Shown: positions 10,297 through 22,600, numbered from the stretch's first letter. The stretch is DNA of 64,000 bases from Septoria linicola (GCA_024114885.1 CP099422.1:2356001-2420000), one strand, 5' to 3'. The notes: generated from the letters alone by a model not told the origin. Numbers and translations are program-made.

Positions 10297-12201
10297 TCAC
10301 GGCCCGGGATCTGTCCCGATAAACTGCTCATCCCATGTAACATCCGGCACATTCGGGTTACCCTGATACTGATGTGGAAACGGCGGCGGCGGCCCTCCAA
10401 GAGGCCACCACATGAAATCGGCAAAGTCCTGATTCACTCCCATCTGTGATTTCGTCTTGACTCTACACGAATATGTAGCAGCGCCTTCCCTGATAGCGTC
10501 GATCATGAATTCTCCCATTCTGCAAGCAAGAGGGACAGAGTAGGAGTAGTGTGGTGAGAGGTTTTCGGGGCCGGGCTTGATTCGGAGGGCGATGTTGGCT
10601 TGTTCGCAGGGCCAGCCTTGTTCGAGATCGAGGGTTGCCCAGCCGCCGTCTGCGAAGTTATGTCAGTCGGAATCATCTAGAAGGGAAGCAACACTGCGTT
10701 TTCGAGCAGGATGCGGTGGAGTGTAGAACTTACTGCCAGGTTTAGATCGTGCATCTTTCGCCCAATTGGTCACAAAGTCCATATACCGACCGACACAGTT
10801 GTACAGTGCTTGCGGGTTTCGTGCAGCGTGATGCCATGATTCTGTTTGCGCCTGGTCCCAGCCCCACCATTCCTTGCCATCACCCAGATCGACACCACCA
10901 TAGCCTGCAGGAACTATGCCGGTCTGGTTACCGACAAACCATACTGGTTGACTTGGTTGGGGAGGGCGAGGGTCCGATGACGGTCTGGGTCCCCAAGGTG
11001 GATTGCTCGCTCCGGGAACAGGACTTGGCGAGGGCTGCGACGCTGCAGGTGGTGTGCTGGCCAATGGAGCAGTAAATGGTTGGACTGATGCGGGAGGTGG
11101 CGTACCAGAGGGCTGAGAGGCGGGCGGCAATGCATTAGATGGCGGTGCACCAGGTGGCACTCCACTGGTCTGCACATTATGGCGTTTCCGGTTCTCCGTC
11201 TCCCACAGGTGCATTGAACTTGATGATGATGATGATGATGATGATGACGACTTACTCAGCGTGTTCAGAATTGACACGATGGGATCGACTGGATGGATTG
11301 GGGCAGTGATGGGAAGATGGTCCAGCCGAGTGTTGGCTGCTTCGAATGTTGTGATAGGGCTTCCTTTTGAAGCCTTGACGATGCGAGTTCCGAGTACTGT
11401 GACCGTAGTGGAAGCAGAAGTGACAGTACCTTTGGCAGATGCAGCAGCGTCATCTGCGGAGGTGGCAGAAGTCTTTACAGATGTAGCAGATCCTGTGACA
11501 GATGAGCTGTTCCCCTTATCAGATGTGGCGGTCCCTTTGGCAGATGTGGCAGTCTCCTTGCCAGATGCAGGAGTACTTTTCGAAGATGCAGCAGACGCAG
11601 ATGTGGGAGTCTGTTTGGCAGACTCCACGGTCCCCTTTGAAGTTGCAGGCTCGGAACTCTTGCTAGACTTGCTATTCTGTTGCGAATATTGCGAGGATGT
11701 CCCAGTGGGCGATCCAGTGGCTTGAATCTGAGAAGTGGCAGTCATGCTTGGCCGTGGTGTGGACGTAGTCGTGGTACTCTGGCCAACCTTGGGCAGCTCG
11801 GTAAGAACAGTGATGAAAGTATACGGATCCATATTGCATTTTCTGGTTGTCTGAGGGTACGCAGGCACATTTGGAGAAAGCCCTAGAGTTTCGAACATTT
11901 CTTGCCGGCAAGTGTAGATGAATTTCGGCGGCCACTCAGGGTGACTGTAGGGCTTTGTGCTTGTCAAGCTTACAGCAGCAGAAGGGTCGACCGGCGCAGA
12001 TGGCGAAGCGGTGCTGAAGCTTGAAGGCAAGACCCATATTCCTGGTTGTCCTCCTGGAGGACTTACGACCGTGTGCCAAATCGTGGTGGGCTCGGAAAAG
12101 ATAGGAGGAATGGTTGTATCCATCGTGACCGTCGAGGCTCGTGGCGCAAGAGTAACACCAGAGACAGCGACGCCTGTTGTGAGCGGCGTTGGGAAGCGCA
12201 T
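10297..12201 (-). CDS. Ser/Thr-rich (mucin-like) secreted protein with conserved C-terminal domain
   Basis: Exons 12201-10734 and 10649-10297 (donor GTAAGT, acceptor CGCAG) give 606 residues. The N-terminus MRFPTPLTTGVAVSGVTLA is a weak signal peptide. Residues about 135-280 are low-complexity Ser/Thr/Ala/Lys with repeated SxKGTATS-like units, a likely O-glycosylated stalk. A run of 13 Ser near residue 325 is encoded by a GAT/ATC microsatellite. A Pro-rich stretch follows, and then a compact C-terminal domain with WWGW, YNCVGRYMDFVTNWAKDA, GWATLDLEQGWPCEQANIA and YSVPLACRMG, whose cysteines suggest an extracellular fold. The last domain looks conserved and is split by the intron. Probably cell-wall or secreted. 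No enzyme motif and no GPI-type hydrophobic end was seen. Confidence 0.65.
11219..11247. repeat. GAT trinucleotide microsatellite inside a coding exon
   Basis: About nine consecutive GAT units, read on the minus strand as Ser codons in the mucin-like protein. Length variation would change the serine run without shifting the frame. Confidence 0.85.
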
Positions 12202-13509
12202 GGCTACTGCTCAGCGATGCAATACCAACTTATCAGACAAGCCCGTCAAGCCGGTTGTATGAAATGCTACGCAGAGGTTCAAGGTGGGCAGAACGCGACC
12301 GGCTGGCGCAAGACTCATATTCCCGTAACATGATAGTGCGTGTAGCTTGGCTTTGATTGACTGCGGTCGGCTGGGACTTTGTGCCATGGAGCCCATATGT
12401 CAAAGTTCAAGACCGAAGCCTGATTGGTAGTATGTCTGCTGACCGACCGAAGTCAAAGCCGAACCGAAGTACACTCGGCTTTCGTGCCAAACGAGATGCT
12501 TGCGGCAACAGAGCTGTCACCCAGAAACGGATGAGAAAAGTGCTTGAATGGTGAAGTGGAACAGGTGTTCGTTCGCGATTTACTGTTGGTCATCGGGACG
12601 GCAACCCAAGAACGAAAATTGTGGTCGACACCCGCCGGACGAGTAGGCAATTTGAATCACGTTGCCAGCCTGAATTTCAGTTGCGGCCGGAATGATCGCA
12701 AAGGCTGGATGAGGTCTTGGTTCAGCGATTGTGTCCCACAGAATCGCACTCTGACACTTGTTCCTTCTTTCGAGACTGCAAAGGTGACATAGTGGCGTGA
12801 TGACCGATACGTCGAAAAAGCTTCCGGCCACCCTATATCGACGGGTGCGGTTGACTGCGATCGCCGGGCGTCTATCGCGCATGATTTGCACCAGTGTCCG
12901 AGAAGTATGGAGTACCTTTCGAATGAGAAGCCGCGTAATAACACGTCCCACAGCACGAAGTCCACTCCTAGGCATCTCCTTCGGCGCTCGATAGAGCGAG
13001 GTTAAGGACTGTTACACGATGTCTGCTTCGAGTTGGGCATGCTTCGCTCATTGCTAGCACAACAGCACATCCATCACACGTTCTTCTTGCCCATCCTGGG
13101 TTGGATGGGCTGGAGCCCACGACATTGCTGCATATTTCCGTGCTTTCGCATATTTGAAAGAAATCATCTTCAACGTCGACAACGTGTGTGCTTCCAGCTG
13201 CGCACACGCCACGACGAAGTACATCATGCGATACTCAGCCATGCTCATCCCGGCGTTGGTCCGTTGCCTTTTCGATTCGTTCGCCTGCCATCCCGTGCGC
13301 AAAAATCGGTAGCAAACAGCACGGCACCGAAAGTGACGACGATCACATCGGCAGGCAATAGGTCGTCTGAGACATGCCTTGCATATCACGACTCAGTCGT
13401 CATGGTTCCTGCATGACATACAGTACAGCCGCAAGCTCGAGCAAAATGTCGACCAATCATAGGCACGGCTTTTTGATAATGCTGGGATTGCTCTATGCGA
13501 CTCTTGCCG
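12202..13509. other. gene-poor stretch, no supported gene
   Basis: About 1.3 kb upstream of the mucin-like gene. ORFs on both strands are short and lack domain, codon or splice support. No transposon end or tRNA was seen. Confidence 0.4.
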
Positions 13510-13848
13510 CTAAGCTTGCTTACACAGCTCAGGTGAGGGATTGTACGCATCGAGCGAAGATGATTGACTCCCCGGGGGCGTTTGTCTGCTCCATCTCGAT
13601 TGTGCCAGTCGAGGTTCAAATGGAGCCACAGAAGTCACTGCCACGTTCTCTTTCTCGGCGTCGGGCTTGTGATACATAGCATCCGTGACTAAACCTCGCG
13701 TCCACAAATCACTTAGCCACCGTTGAATCGTCACTCTGTGGTTGCTCGTGAGATTTTCTTTTAAGATGTCGCTGTCGTCATTGTCGGAAAGCTGGTCTAT
13801 GTAGAGCTCTCTGCACGGGAGAAGAGAGAGCCTCACCAGTCTAGACAT
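13510..13848 (-). CDS. possible small gene or last exon, unknown
   Basis: ORF of 112 residues with ATG at 13848. The composition looks protein-like (RVTIQRWLSDLWTRGLVTDA suggests a helical, winged-helix-like patch), followed by a polar tail. The frame stays open upstream to about 13895, where a CACTAAT branch-like motif and a CCAG acceptor occur, so this may be the 3' exon of a longer gene whose 5' exons I could not find. No domain assignment. Confidence 0.25.
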   Translation of the reverse strand: MSRLVRLSLLPCRELYIDQLSDNDDSDILKENLTSNHRVTIQRWLSDLWTRGLVTDAMYHKPDAEKENVAVTSVAPFEPRLAQSRWSRQTPPGSQSSSLDAYNPSPELCKQA

Positions 13849-15586
13849 GTGCGTGGCTGCGGTCTTCTGAACACGCGCGTAGAGTCGTTCTATCTGGTCG
13901 TGGAATTAGTGAGATATGAACAAGCGCAAGATCGTCACAATTTGCCGACCTAGGGCAAGACCTCACGCTGATCATGTCAGCGTTATTGCGCTGGTACCGA
14001 CAGTCACCTACTGCCGTGCACAGCATTGCCCGGTGCGTGACACTGGCACGCAAATCAGAGTGGCCTGTTACACCACGTCGTCATTCGTACGACTGCGGAA
14101 ACAGATTTCGATGATCGGTAGCATCGCGCTGAACGATGCCAGCTGCATGGTTTTAGGGATACAAACTCGGATATCTGCATGAAGTCGTAGCCCATGAATC
14201 ACCTCCGTCCTATAATGCGGTGAGCCGGCAGACAGTCGCGTGTGCTCGCCGGAAGTGCCCCTAAAGCTTGTCTCATGTCAACACCACTAACTAAAGCGAC
14301 ATTTTGCATAGCTCTCCCGTTGCAGCCAGGTATAGGCGAGCGGCTGCGATGATTGTTCCACAATTGCATCACAAATCCAGTCGGGAAATGCTCCTTGTGC
14401 TATTAGCAAAGCTCGTGACTAGGTGTGGAAGATGCAGTTGCGACGTTGGCCGAGCCATTGGTCGCGGATGTTCTCGCGGATGTTCAGATCTGCGGTCTCG
14501 TGAAGGTCAAAGAGCAAGGAAGTGCGGCCTCAGATTGCCTTTGGGAAAGAAGGGGGGCGATCATGGAGATGATCAAACCAAAGTCCTCTCAGATCCCGAC
14601 AGTGCAGCAGCTGTAGTTCGCATCCTGGCACCTGCAGGGCTGCTGTGCCTCTACTTCCGTCTTCTCCTTGGCTGAGATAGACAGGCGCGTGGTTTTCTTG
14701 CCCGTAGGCTTGTCTCCCACACCTTTGGCGCTGACGTGCTGGCGAGCGAATAGCAGATGCTGCAGAAATGCAACGAGCTGCCGCAAAGTGCAACGGCTGC
14801 AGCGCTATCTCACTGGGCGGATGGAGCAGGCCACGGGCGGTATCGGTAGTCATTGGCACACTCCGGGCAGATTCATCGGCCCATTCGATGACAGAAGTAC
14901 TCACAAAGATCCTCGCGAATGGGAAATCTGCCTTTGAAGGCATCCTGGACGGTGACGTAGAGCGCGTCCGCACAGTCTGTTTGAGGAGGCTCTCGTGACT
15001 CGTTCAAAGCGGTGGCAAGAAGAACTCGTGCATAGTGGGCTGGACATGCGTGGCGTAGCATTTTGCGCTGGTGGATGACGACGGCGACGAGGTTGCAGTG
15101 CGGTATGGAGAGGAGCACGATTGTTCGTACCTCCCACCTTCATACCGGCAGGACATCCGAGGAATGGCTGGCGCAGTAGTGAGCTTTTCCCTGCGTGGCC
15201 AGGGTGTCTTTGGCCTGCCGATCCAAGGGCATGATATCATGCAACGAATAGCTTCCATGTACACTCCACTCCGCTGCCTTGTCTAGCTGACTCTAGTAGC
15301 TGTGTTTAGTTTCGGTGGAACTTCTTACCCTGCAGAGGGTGTGCCGCTGCATATTTATCCTAGTCTGTCTTGTCTAATAACTAGACCCTGCTTCGTGCAG
15401 CCCTCATCTTGTGCCGTCTCTCTATTGTGCTCTCACACCGCACTTCACTTCCTCCTGCCGACTCGACCTCACGCTCTGAGACTTGGACTCATACCGTGTC
15501 GGCGCCACACTGTATGCGACTATCTGGACGCTGTTGAGCCCCTGCAGGACCACTCCCGTCCCGGATCCTTTGAGTGACAGCAGACA
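13849..15586. other. gene-poor stretch, no supported gene
   Basis: About 1.7 kb. A 65-codon minus-strand ORF at 14589-14786 ends in a small Cys cluster (CRCQDANYSCCTVG) but lacks a convincing signal peptide. Just before 15587 the plus strand is rich in C and T, likely the promoter and 5' UTR of the coiled-coil gene. Confidence 0.4.
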
Positions 15587-16117
15587 ATGACGTCTGAGTT
15601 GCCCTCCATCGTGCACACTCACCGTGTGTCCGTAGACATGTCTTCTCCCGAGTCGAGCGCTGCTGTCAGTGAAGACGACACCATGTCCGCTGCCCGGATA
15701 GGAAGGCCCAAGATAGGGAGCAGGAAGAGCAGCGGCACCATGATTGTCTCGCGTGAGTACGCGACGACAGTTGTCGACCCGGATTTCGATGAAAACGATG
15801 TGCGCACAATGTCTCCTCGACGGAATAGTGAAGAAGTCGACAAGCTGAGCGAGGAGGCACGCAAGGACCTGATTGAGCAAGCAAAGTTGTTGCAAATGAG
15901 CTTGCAGGCGATTGTGGACCGAGTGGAGACGGTGAAGAATGAACATGAGAAGCTCGAGGGCGGGAACAAGTTTCTGCAATCGTATGTCCTGACCTTTCCT
16001 CTTGTCCATTCGTCTTGTACTAATATGATTCGCAGATACATTGGCGAGCTGATGCAGACTTCCAAAATCACATCAACGGCGCCCTCCAAGTCCAAGAAGG
16101 GCAAGGGCAGAGGGTGA
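15587..16117 (+). CDS. short coiled-coil protein (SCOC/UNC-69-like, DUF2205)
   Basis: Exons 15587-15981 and 16036-16117 (54-nt intron, donor GTATGT, acceptor CGCAG) give 158 residues. The N-terminal half is polar and Ser-rich. Residues about 85-140 form a coiled coil with the family pattern: KDLIEQAKLLQMSLQAIVDR, ETVKNEHEKLEGGNKFLQ, then YIGELMQTSK across the junction. The tail is Lys-rich. In animals this family (SCOC, UNC-69) is Golgi-associated through Arl GTPases and affects autophagy and axonal transport. The role in fungi is little known, so the transfer of function is inference. A later in-frame ATG at 15638 is an alternative start. Confidence 0.75.
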   Translation: MTSELPSIVHTHRVSVDMSSPESSAAVSEDDTMSAARIGRPKIGSRKSSGTMIVSREYATTVVDPDFDENDVRTMSPRRNSEEVDKLSEEARKDLIEQAKLLQMSLQAIVDRVETVKNEHEKLEGGNKFLQSYVLTFPLVHSSCTNMIRRYIGELMQTSKITSTAPSKSKKGKGRG

Positions 16118-16667
16118 ACACCACCCTCTATACACACTGCATTGTATCATTATATCCAGCTGTCTCACACGATGGCATTAGCATGGCGCGGGATATCGGG
16201 CTCACGGCATAGGAAAGGTGCATCTCAGTCGCTCAATCGGCGATTACATTGACGGCGTATCTGGCGTTTCACATGATTGTGTGTGGCATAATGACATACC
16301 CACTAGTGTCTTAGAATGTGTCGCGAGGGCACTGGCACAACTCCGAGGCCCTTGCCCTGGCACACCATATCCGGCGCCGAACTCTAGGCTGCTGCACTAA
16401 GCCAAGGTGGCTCAAATAGCACTGCACCATAACATGGACGTGCGATCCTGTTCAGCTGCGGACCATATCAGCTCACTGCTGGCGAAGACTTAGGCATGCG
16501 CTCTATTACGCGCACTGATCGATTAATCACGTTGCAGAACAGAGGCCTTGTTGTATTGAGTGGGTTGAGTGGGTTGAGAAGGAGGGGCGACTAAAGATTA
16601 GGACAGAGGAGGATGGGCTATGATCAAGAGCTGAATTCCCAGGCTTGACTCTAAGATTGCAATTATC
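16118..16667. other. intergenic, convergent 3' ends
   Basis: About 550 bp. Contains a short direct repeat of GAGTGGGTT near 16557-16577. Nothing else seen. Confidence 0.4.
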
Positions 16668-17633
16668 TCATGCATAAGCTTTACCACCGACGCTTTCGTC
16701 GAAAGCCATCAACTCTTTCAATCCGCAGGTTTCAAACAGTGCACCTGGACCCATTTTCTGATCCGCTGGCGGCTTGCCCGTCTCTTTCAACGACTGTAAC
16801 GATTTCTGAAAGGCAGGCACAATCGCCTCCATTCCCAAGCACGGCCAGATGACGATCCTGAAGCCCATCTTGTTCGCCTCATCGTTGCTGACTTGAGGCG
16901 TTCTGCCACCTTGCACCATGTTCAACAGCACAGGTACGTTAGGTAGGCGCTCAATTACTTGCTTCGCCTCATCCAAATCCTGAATAGCTTCGAAAAAGAG
17001 AGCATCAACTCCGATCTTCGCCGACTCCGTCAATCGCTCAATAGCTTCTTCAAATCCGCCATTACCCTCAGTATCTTTACCAGCTCTCGCATCGGTCCTC
17101 GCAATAATGAGAATATCGTCTCGGCTCTCGTCTCGCGCTTTACATGCCGCTCTCAGTCGGTTGTAGTAGACTTCCCGACTGACTAACAATTTGCCGCTCA
17201 AGTGCCCGCATCGTTTCTCCTGTACTTGGTCCTCGACATGGAGACCAGCAACACCAGCTCTAGCATAGCTCTGCACTGTTCGAGCAATGTTGATCGGTCC
17301 TCCATAGCCTGTATCAGCATCTGCGATGACAGGTGTATTGGGATCGATAGATGCGATCATGGCGGCGTTCTGGTGCATGTCGTTGAAGGTCGCCATCCCG
17401 AGATCTGCCATGCCGAGACGAGACATTGAGGTCCCGGCGCCGGTCATGTAGAGACATTCGAAGCCTGCTGCGAGGGCTAGGCGGGCTGTAATGCCATCGT
17501 ATACGCCTGGTGCAACTACTGTTTTTGAGGGATCGGCTAGCATTCGGCGGAGGCGTGAGGCGCCAGAGACGCCAGTAGGCTTCTTTTCAGTGCCGGTGGT
17601 GTGCCCTGCGATGATTGTGTCTTGTGCCGCCAT
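16668..17633 (-). CDS. isocitrate lyase/PEP mutase superfamily enzyme
   Basis: Intronless ORF with ATG at 17633 giving 321 residues, a TIM-barrel of the usual length. Superfamily marks: VAPGVYDGITARLA, TGAGTSMSRLG, the metal-site segment DADTGYGGP (residues 105-113), and the catalytic loop EDQVQEKRCGHL (134-145) with the KRCGH form of the cysteine motif used by lyases, then IIARTDAR and LLNMVQGG. The family includes methylisocitrate lyase, oxaloacetate hydrolase and carboxyphosphonoenolpyruvate mutase; sequence alone does not decide which substrate. The reading frame stays open 40 codons upstream of the ATG (to about 17759). That stretch is rich in Arg, Ser and Thr and has no acidic residue, like a mitochondrial presequence, but contains no ATG. 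Confidence 0.85.
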   Translation of the reverse strand: MAAQDTIIAGHTTGTEKKPTGVSGASRLRRMLADPSKTVVAPGVYDGITARLALAAGFECLYMTGAGTSMSRLGMADLGMATFNDMHQNAAMIASIDPNTPVIADADTGYGGPINIARTVQSYARAGVAGLHVEDQVQEKRCGHLSGKLLVSREVYYNRLRAACKARDESRDDILIIARTDARAGKDTEGNGGFEEAIERLTESAKIGVDALFFEAIQDLDEAKQVIERLPNVPVLLNMVQGGRTPQVSNDEANKMGFRIVIWPCLGMEAIVPAFQKSLQSLKETGKPPADQKMGPGALFETCGLKELMAFDESVGGKAYA

Positions 17634-18297
17634 GATGGATGTTCTCGCAGTATGCTGTGTCTTGTGGCTGATGCTCGCGAATGAGTATCTAGGACGGGAA
17701 TGTAGGGTGCGAGGCAGTGTAGATCCAAGTATTCTCCTCGTCGATATGTTCAAATCTAGCTATATATCTGTTCTCTTTTGGCCACTATCTACGCAAGCAC
17801 CCTGCAGGCATGCTCTTCTCAAGATCTTGGCCGATCGCGGAGCGGTGGTCCACCCAATGTACGTTGTGCTGACTCAAGAGCCGCAGAAGTTCCTGCTTCA
17901 CTCACATTTCTGTACAGCACCGACCTCATGCTGTTGTCTTCTCGCACAAGTCTCGGGAGATGCCATTCAATCATCCCAAGAATGCTGAGAGCCGAGAACG
18001 ACGTGAGCATGGACCAGTTTTACGACGGCACGTGAGCTCTCGCTCGCTTCTCTGTCATATGCAAGCGCCGGAGCTTCCCCAGGAACATGCCAATAAGGTT
18101 TACGATCTGAGCCGCGGCATCGTGGACGAGGTGAAGTCATGTGCGGGAGGTTCATGTGCTCGATCGATATAAGCATCGAGTTCCGCATCTCTTAGACCTT
18201 TGTTCCAGTATCTGAAAATCTATCAAAGGAAACCATTGTCTACAGAAGCAGCAGCTTACTCTCAGCTACATCTCCTATCCACGCAAGCACCGACAAG
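17634..18297. other. divergent promoter region
   Basis: About 660 bp between the minus-strand lyase-family gene and SCP2 on the plus strand. The first 120 bp hold the in-frame presequence-like extension described for the lyase. No other gene is supported. Confidence 0.45.
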
Positions 18298-18801
18298 ATG
18301 GGTCTCAAGGACGGTAGGCTTCCTGCGAGTGTGATTTCGAGTAGAGATCTGGGCTGACAGGATTGGAACAGACGCATTCCCTTCCTCCGAGGCATTCGAT
18401 GCCATCGCCGCCGCGATCTCCAGCGACAAAGACAAGAAGGACGCAGTCAAGCAGGGCCAGGCAATCTTCGCTTTCAACCTGAAGAACGCTCAAGGACAAG
18501 AGAAGGCATGGCATCTTGACCTGAAGGAGACTGGAAATGTCGGTGAGGGTCTTGCACCAAGCGGCAAGAAGGCTGATGGTAAGATTATGATGGACACAAA
18601 CAGTGCGTCGCTAGTCACATGCTGACATGATATCTAGTCACGCTCAATCTCTCCGACGAGAACTTCGCCAAGCTCGTATCTGGCAAGGCCAACGCACAGA
18701 AGCTCTTCATGAGCGGCAAGCTGAAGGTCAAGGGAGCTGTCATGAAGGCCACCAAGATGGAGCCTATCCTCAAGAAGGCACAGACAAAGGCTAAGCTCTA
18801 G
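18298..18801 (+). CDS. SCP2 sterol/lipid carrier protein, peroxisomal
   Basis: Three exons, 18298-18313, 18372-18578 and 18638-18801 (introns of 58 and 59 nt), give 128 residues, exactly the size of stand-alone SCP2 domains. Conserved segments: QAIFAFNLKNAQGQEKAWHLDLK, ADVTLNLSDENFAKLVSGK across the second junction, then AQKLFMSGKLKVKG and ATKMEPIL. The C-terminus ends in AKL, a peroxisomal targeting signal type 1 variant, so the protein should act in peroxisomes as a lipid or acyl-CoA carrier. The first exon is only 16 nt. The GTAAGA donor at 18579 is preferred over GTGCGT at 18603 because the latter would leave a 35-nt intron. Confidence 0.9.
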
Positions 18802-19601
18802 ATGATGGGCGGAAAAGCGGCGTTGTTGGATTCTGAATTGATATACCTGGCTTGGAGACGGCCACTGGAAATGATATTATGTATTTCTATGGAGAAACAA
18901 TTGATACCAGGTTATAGACTTGTGTAAGCTCACGTTGGTTGGTGATGACTTGCTTGTGAGGCCAAATGCAATCGCAACGCGAAAATCTCATCACAGCGAG
19001 TTTCCAAGATGTGAGAGAACACAAACACCGCCAATGCTGCTTTGACGATGTCTTGATGTGAAATGCATTTGTTTACTGGCGATGGCTTCGCTTGTCGGCC
19101 ATTGGTTGAAAGCATGCTGCACGGTCTGAAACACGCATGAGAGAAGAGACCATCTAGGCGGCCACTGTCTACCACAGGAACAACAAACGAAGCATCACCA
19201 CCCATCTTCACTGCGTAGTGGTACTTTACAATTCCGCTCAAGAATCGCGTGTGTTGGCACTTCGGTTCCAAAGACCAATCAGGAATTGTCGTCCGTGCTT
19301 TTGGCGGACTTTGCGGCGACACAGCACAGCATTACTTCACTTCGCAACAATTCAACGGCCGGCACAATAACACGCACACCCCACACATCGAGCGCGTGCA
19401 AAAGTTATATTTGCGCATGGCAGACCTTCTCCGACACATCGACCAAAGTGCGAACGCGATTTTGCACATTTTCATCACCAACACGACTCGGTGACGCCCT
19501 TTGAACGACTACGCGTAACCGCATCGGATCCGCAAAATTGCATCGGAGCGCATCGCGCAGGACGCACTCTCGCAGACTCGCGCCGCGGAAGCGCGCATAA
19601 T
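18802..19601. other. intergenic, promoter of NUP2
   Basis: About 800 bp. ORFs on both strands are unsupported. The region before 19602 is CG-rich with many CGC and ACACG words, without a motif I would name. Confidence 0.4.
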
Positions 19602-22600
19602 ATGAGCAAGCGAGGCGCTGGCAATTGGGGTGGCGACGAAGAGCGCTACGGCGGAGGATCAGGAGCAGATATGGACGGCAGCGACAAGCCTGTCCAGGCC
19701 ACTGCGGCACAGCTGGCGAGAAGAAAGTGAGTTACTCCCCTATTGTTGTTCTCCATTGTGGCGATGCGTATTGCCAGAGCTGGCTGCGATTCTGTTGGCG
19801 TGGTGTGTTTCGAGTTTTGGAGCTATTGTGCGGGACAATGGGTGAAGGTGCAGAAGTGGGCTGGGTCATCACGACAATAGCATTCGCAGAGTGCTATTGT
19901 GCGTGCTGAGCATATGAGAGTGACTTCCGCACTCTAATACGGCTTTAACCATTTCCACACTCTGCAAAGCACCATCACCCAGCTCTTCTCCGCGAACGTT
20001 CAGACACCACGACACCAGAAGCGCAGCTGGTCTGCGACTCGGCATCAACCATGAATCGAGATGCCAGGAGACGGCGTGCCTTGCGGCACAGAGGAGGCAT
20101 TGGTGCCGGCGTCAACAACCTCCTCCAGAGTATCCAAGCTGTCATGGCACCACCACGGGTCGTTGTTCCGATGCAAGAAGATACTCTGGAGGAGAGGTTT
20201 GCCAGACTCACCATCGGCCATGAGCCTGTCGAAGGACGGTTTCCACCAGAAGATGCTAATCCGTTCCTCGTGAATAGACTTCTTAAGCCCAAGGCACGCT
20301 CGGATCGCGGCCGCAGTGATAGTCCCGCTGTGCAGCCGCAGAACGCGTTCGGCCAAGCAGCACCAAACCCATTCGTGTCGCAAGGCTTCAACTTCACTGC
20401 CCAGCAACCACAACAGTCAAATGGCACCGCATTTCAGTTTGGCCAATCCCAGCCAGCTTCCGCAAACCCAGCTCAGCAGAACGGCACGAGCAACATCTTC
20501 TCGCAGTCGTCAGCACCTTCGTTCGGAGGATTCGGCTCCACAGCACCACAGTCGCAGCAGAACGGCTTCAACGCCTCGAGCTCATTATTCAACCAGCCTT
20601 CACAGCAGAGTAGCACACCCAGCTTTACCGGCTTCGGTCAAAGTCAGAGCCAGCAGTCTCAGCAGAACGGCACCACCACACCCGCTACGAGCTTTGGTGG
20701 CTTCAGCAACGCATCACAGCCAAACGACCAAAACGGTACGAGTATGACAAGCAACATTTTCGGCGGGTTCGGCGCGAAGCCAACAGAGGCCAACGATAAA
20801 GCTGCCAGTCCATTTCCTAGCTTTGGTCAGAAGCCACAAGAGAATGGTGCTCCAGCAAGCAACGGTTTCGGGTTTGGTCAGCCGGCGCAAGAGAATGCAA
20901 GCAGCAGAGCAAGCACGCCGGCATTTGGTGGCACATTCGGGCAAAAGGCGCCAGAGCAGACCGACAAGCCTGCCAACACCTTATTTGGGCAGAAGCCTGA
21001 AGAGAAGGCAGAGCAAAATAGCAATCCATTTGCATCGTTCGGACAGAAGCCAGCGGAGAGCAGCAACAAGCCTACAAACCCATTTGCTGGCTTCAATGGC
21101 TTTAGCCAGAAGCCAGCCGAGAGCACACCCGCGCCGAGCGAGACGCCCAAAGCAAGCTCCAACATGTTCGGCCAACCTCCAGCTACACAACCTGCACAGC
21201 CTGCAACGCCGTCCACGGGTCTTTTTGGTTCGAAGCCCATCGACAGCTCGACTGCGCCAGGCACGGGACTATTCGGCGCAAAGCAAACAACCAACGAGCC
21301 TGCCAAGAGTGGAGGCAGCATCTTCGACAACCTACCCAAGAAGGATTCGAGCGCTCTCAAGTTCAACTTCTCGTCCGCAGACCCCTCACAAGTCTACAAC
21401 GGCGAAGACGATGAGGATGAAGGTCAAGGTGCAACAGTTCACAAAGCCAGTGAGAGCCAACCAGTAAAGACGAATCCCTTCGCAGGATTCGGCCAGTCAC
21501 AGCAGGCCACTAAGCCGTCATCAACCATGTTTGGTCAGTCGACACAAGCTCCATCTTTGTTCGGCAACAATGCAACTCAGCAAGATACGAGTATGAACAC
21601 ACCGAGCGCCACCCCTCAGAAGTCGTTGTTCTCAAGCACTACTCCTGCAGCAATACCCGCAGTCTCGAGCACGCCGGCAGCGCAGCCACCGCGCTCGCTG
21701 TTTGATCGCATCAACAACCCCCAGACAGAAGAGACGCCAAAAGCGCCACTCTTCAGCACCACTCCAGCTCCAGCTACGGCCGCAAAGCCACTCTTTCAGT
21801 CTTCGAACGTAGACGCTGGCTCTAAGACACCTGCAGCGGCACCATCGCTGTTCCAAAAACGATCAGAAGATGACATGCCTAGAGCTGCGCCAACGAAGAA
21901 CATATTCGCGCAATCGGCCGCCGCACCTTCTACTCCAGCAGCGGCACCAACTGCTGCAGCTTCGAGCTTCAAGGCAACGCCTGCCACCGCGTCTGTTGCA
22001 CATACACTCCCACCACCTGCTCCGGCAACCACGAAGAGTTCTATCACTGTTTCACCTACGCAAACCTTGGACGAGTCGCAGCAGAAGAGCATGAAGGCTC
22101 TGAACGAGGGTCTGCTCGCACATTTGAAAACGCAGCGACCTGATACAGACTGGAGCCCCGTCTACAGATACGCTCTGACCATGGCAGCGCAGATCGCTGG
22201 CAGATCGGCGCCTTCTACTGCCGAGCTTAACCCTGTATCCGCTGCAAAGGAGGTTTCAGCACCATCAGGCAGCACGCCTGCTGCATCGTCGAACGCAACC
22301 ACGACCTCGACACCTGCCTCTAGCCTGTTTGCCCAAACTCCAAAAGCTGCTCCAACCGCTCCTTTTTCCAGCAATCCTCCAGCAACTGCACCTACCAAGA
22401 AGCGCCACTTCGAGGAGGATGCTGATGATTCATCGAGAGCTCCTGCCACAGAGAAGCGTAGTAAGCCGAACGAGCCAGCCTCATACCCCAAGCTGCCCGA
22501 GACAGCGAGCAACACTGCCAAGCTTTTCGCGTCGACGCTTGACAAGCCTGCGACTTCTACTGGCTTCACGCCGTCCACAAAGTCACTGTTCTCCAGCACT

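Noticed and set aside
17631..17753. Starting the lyase-family protein at the TTG at 17753
   Set aside because: No ATG in that stretch; kept as a finding rather than as part of the CDS.
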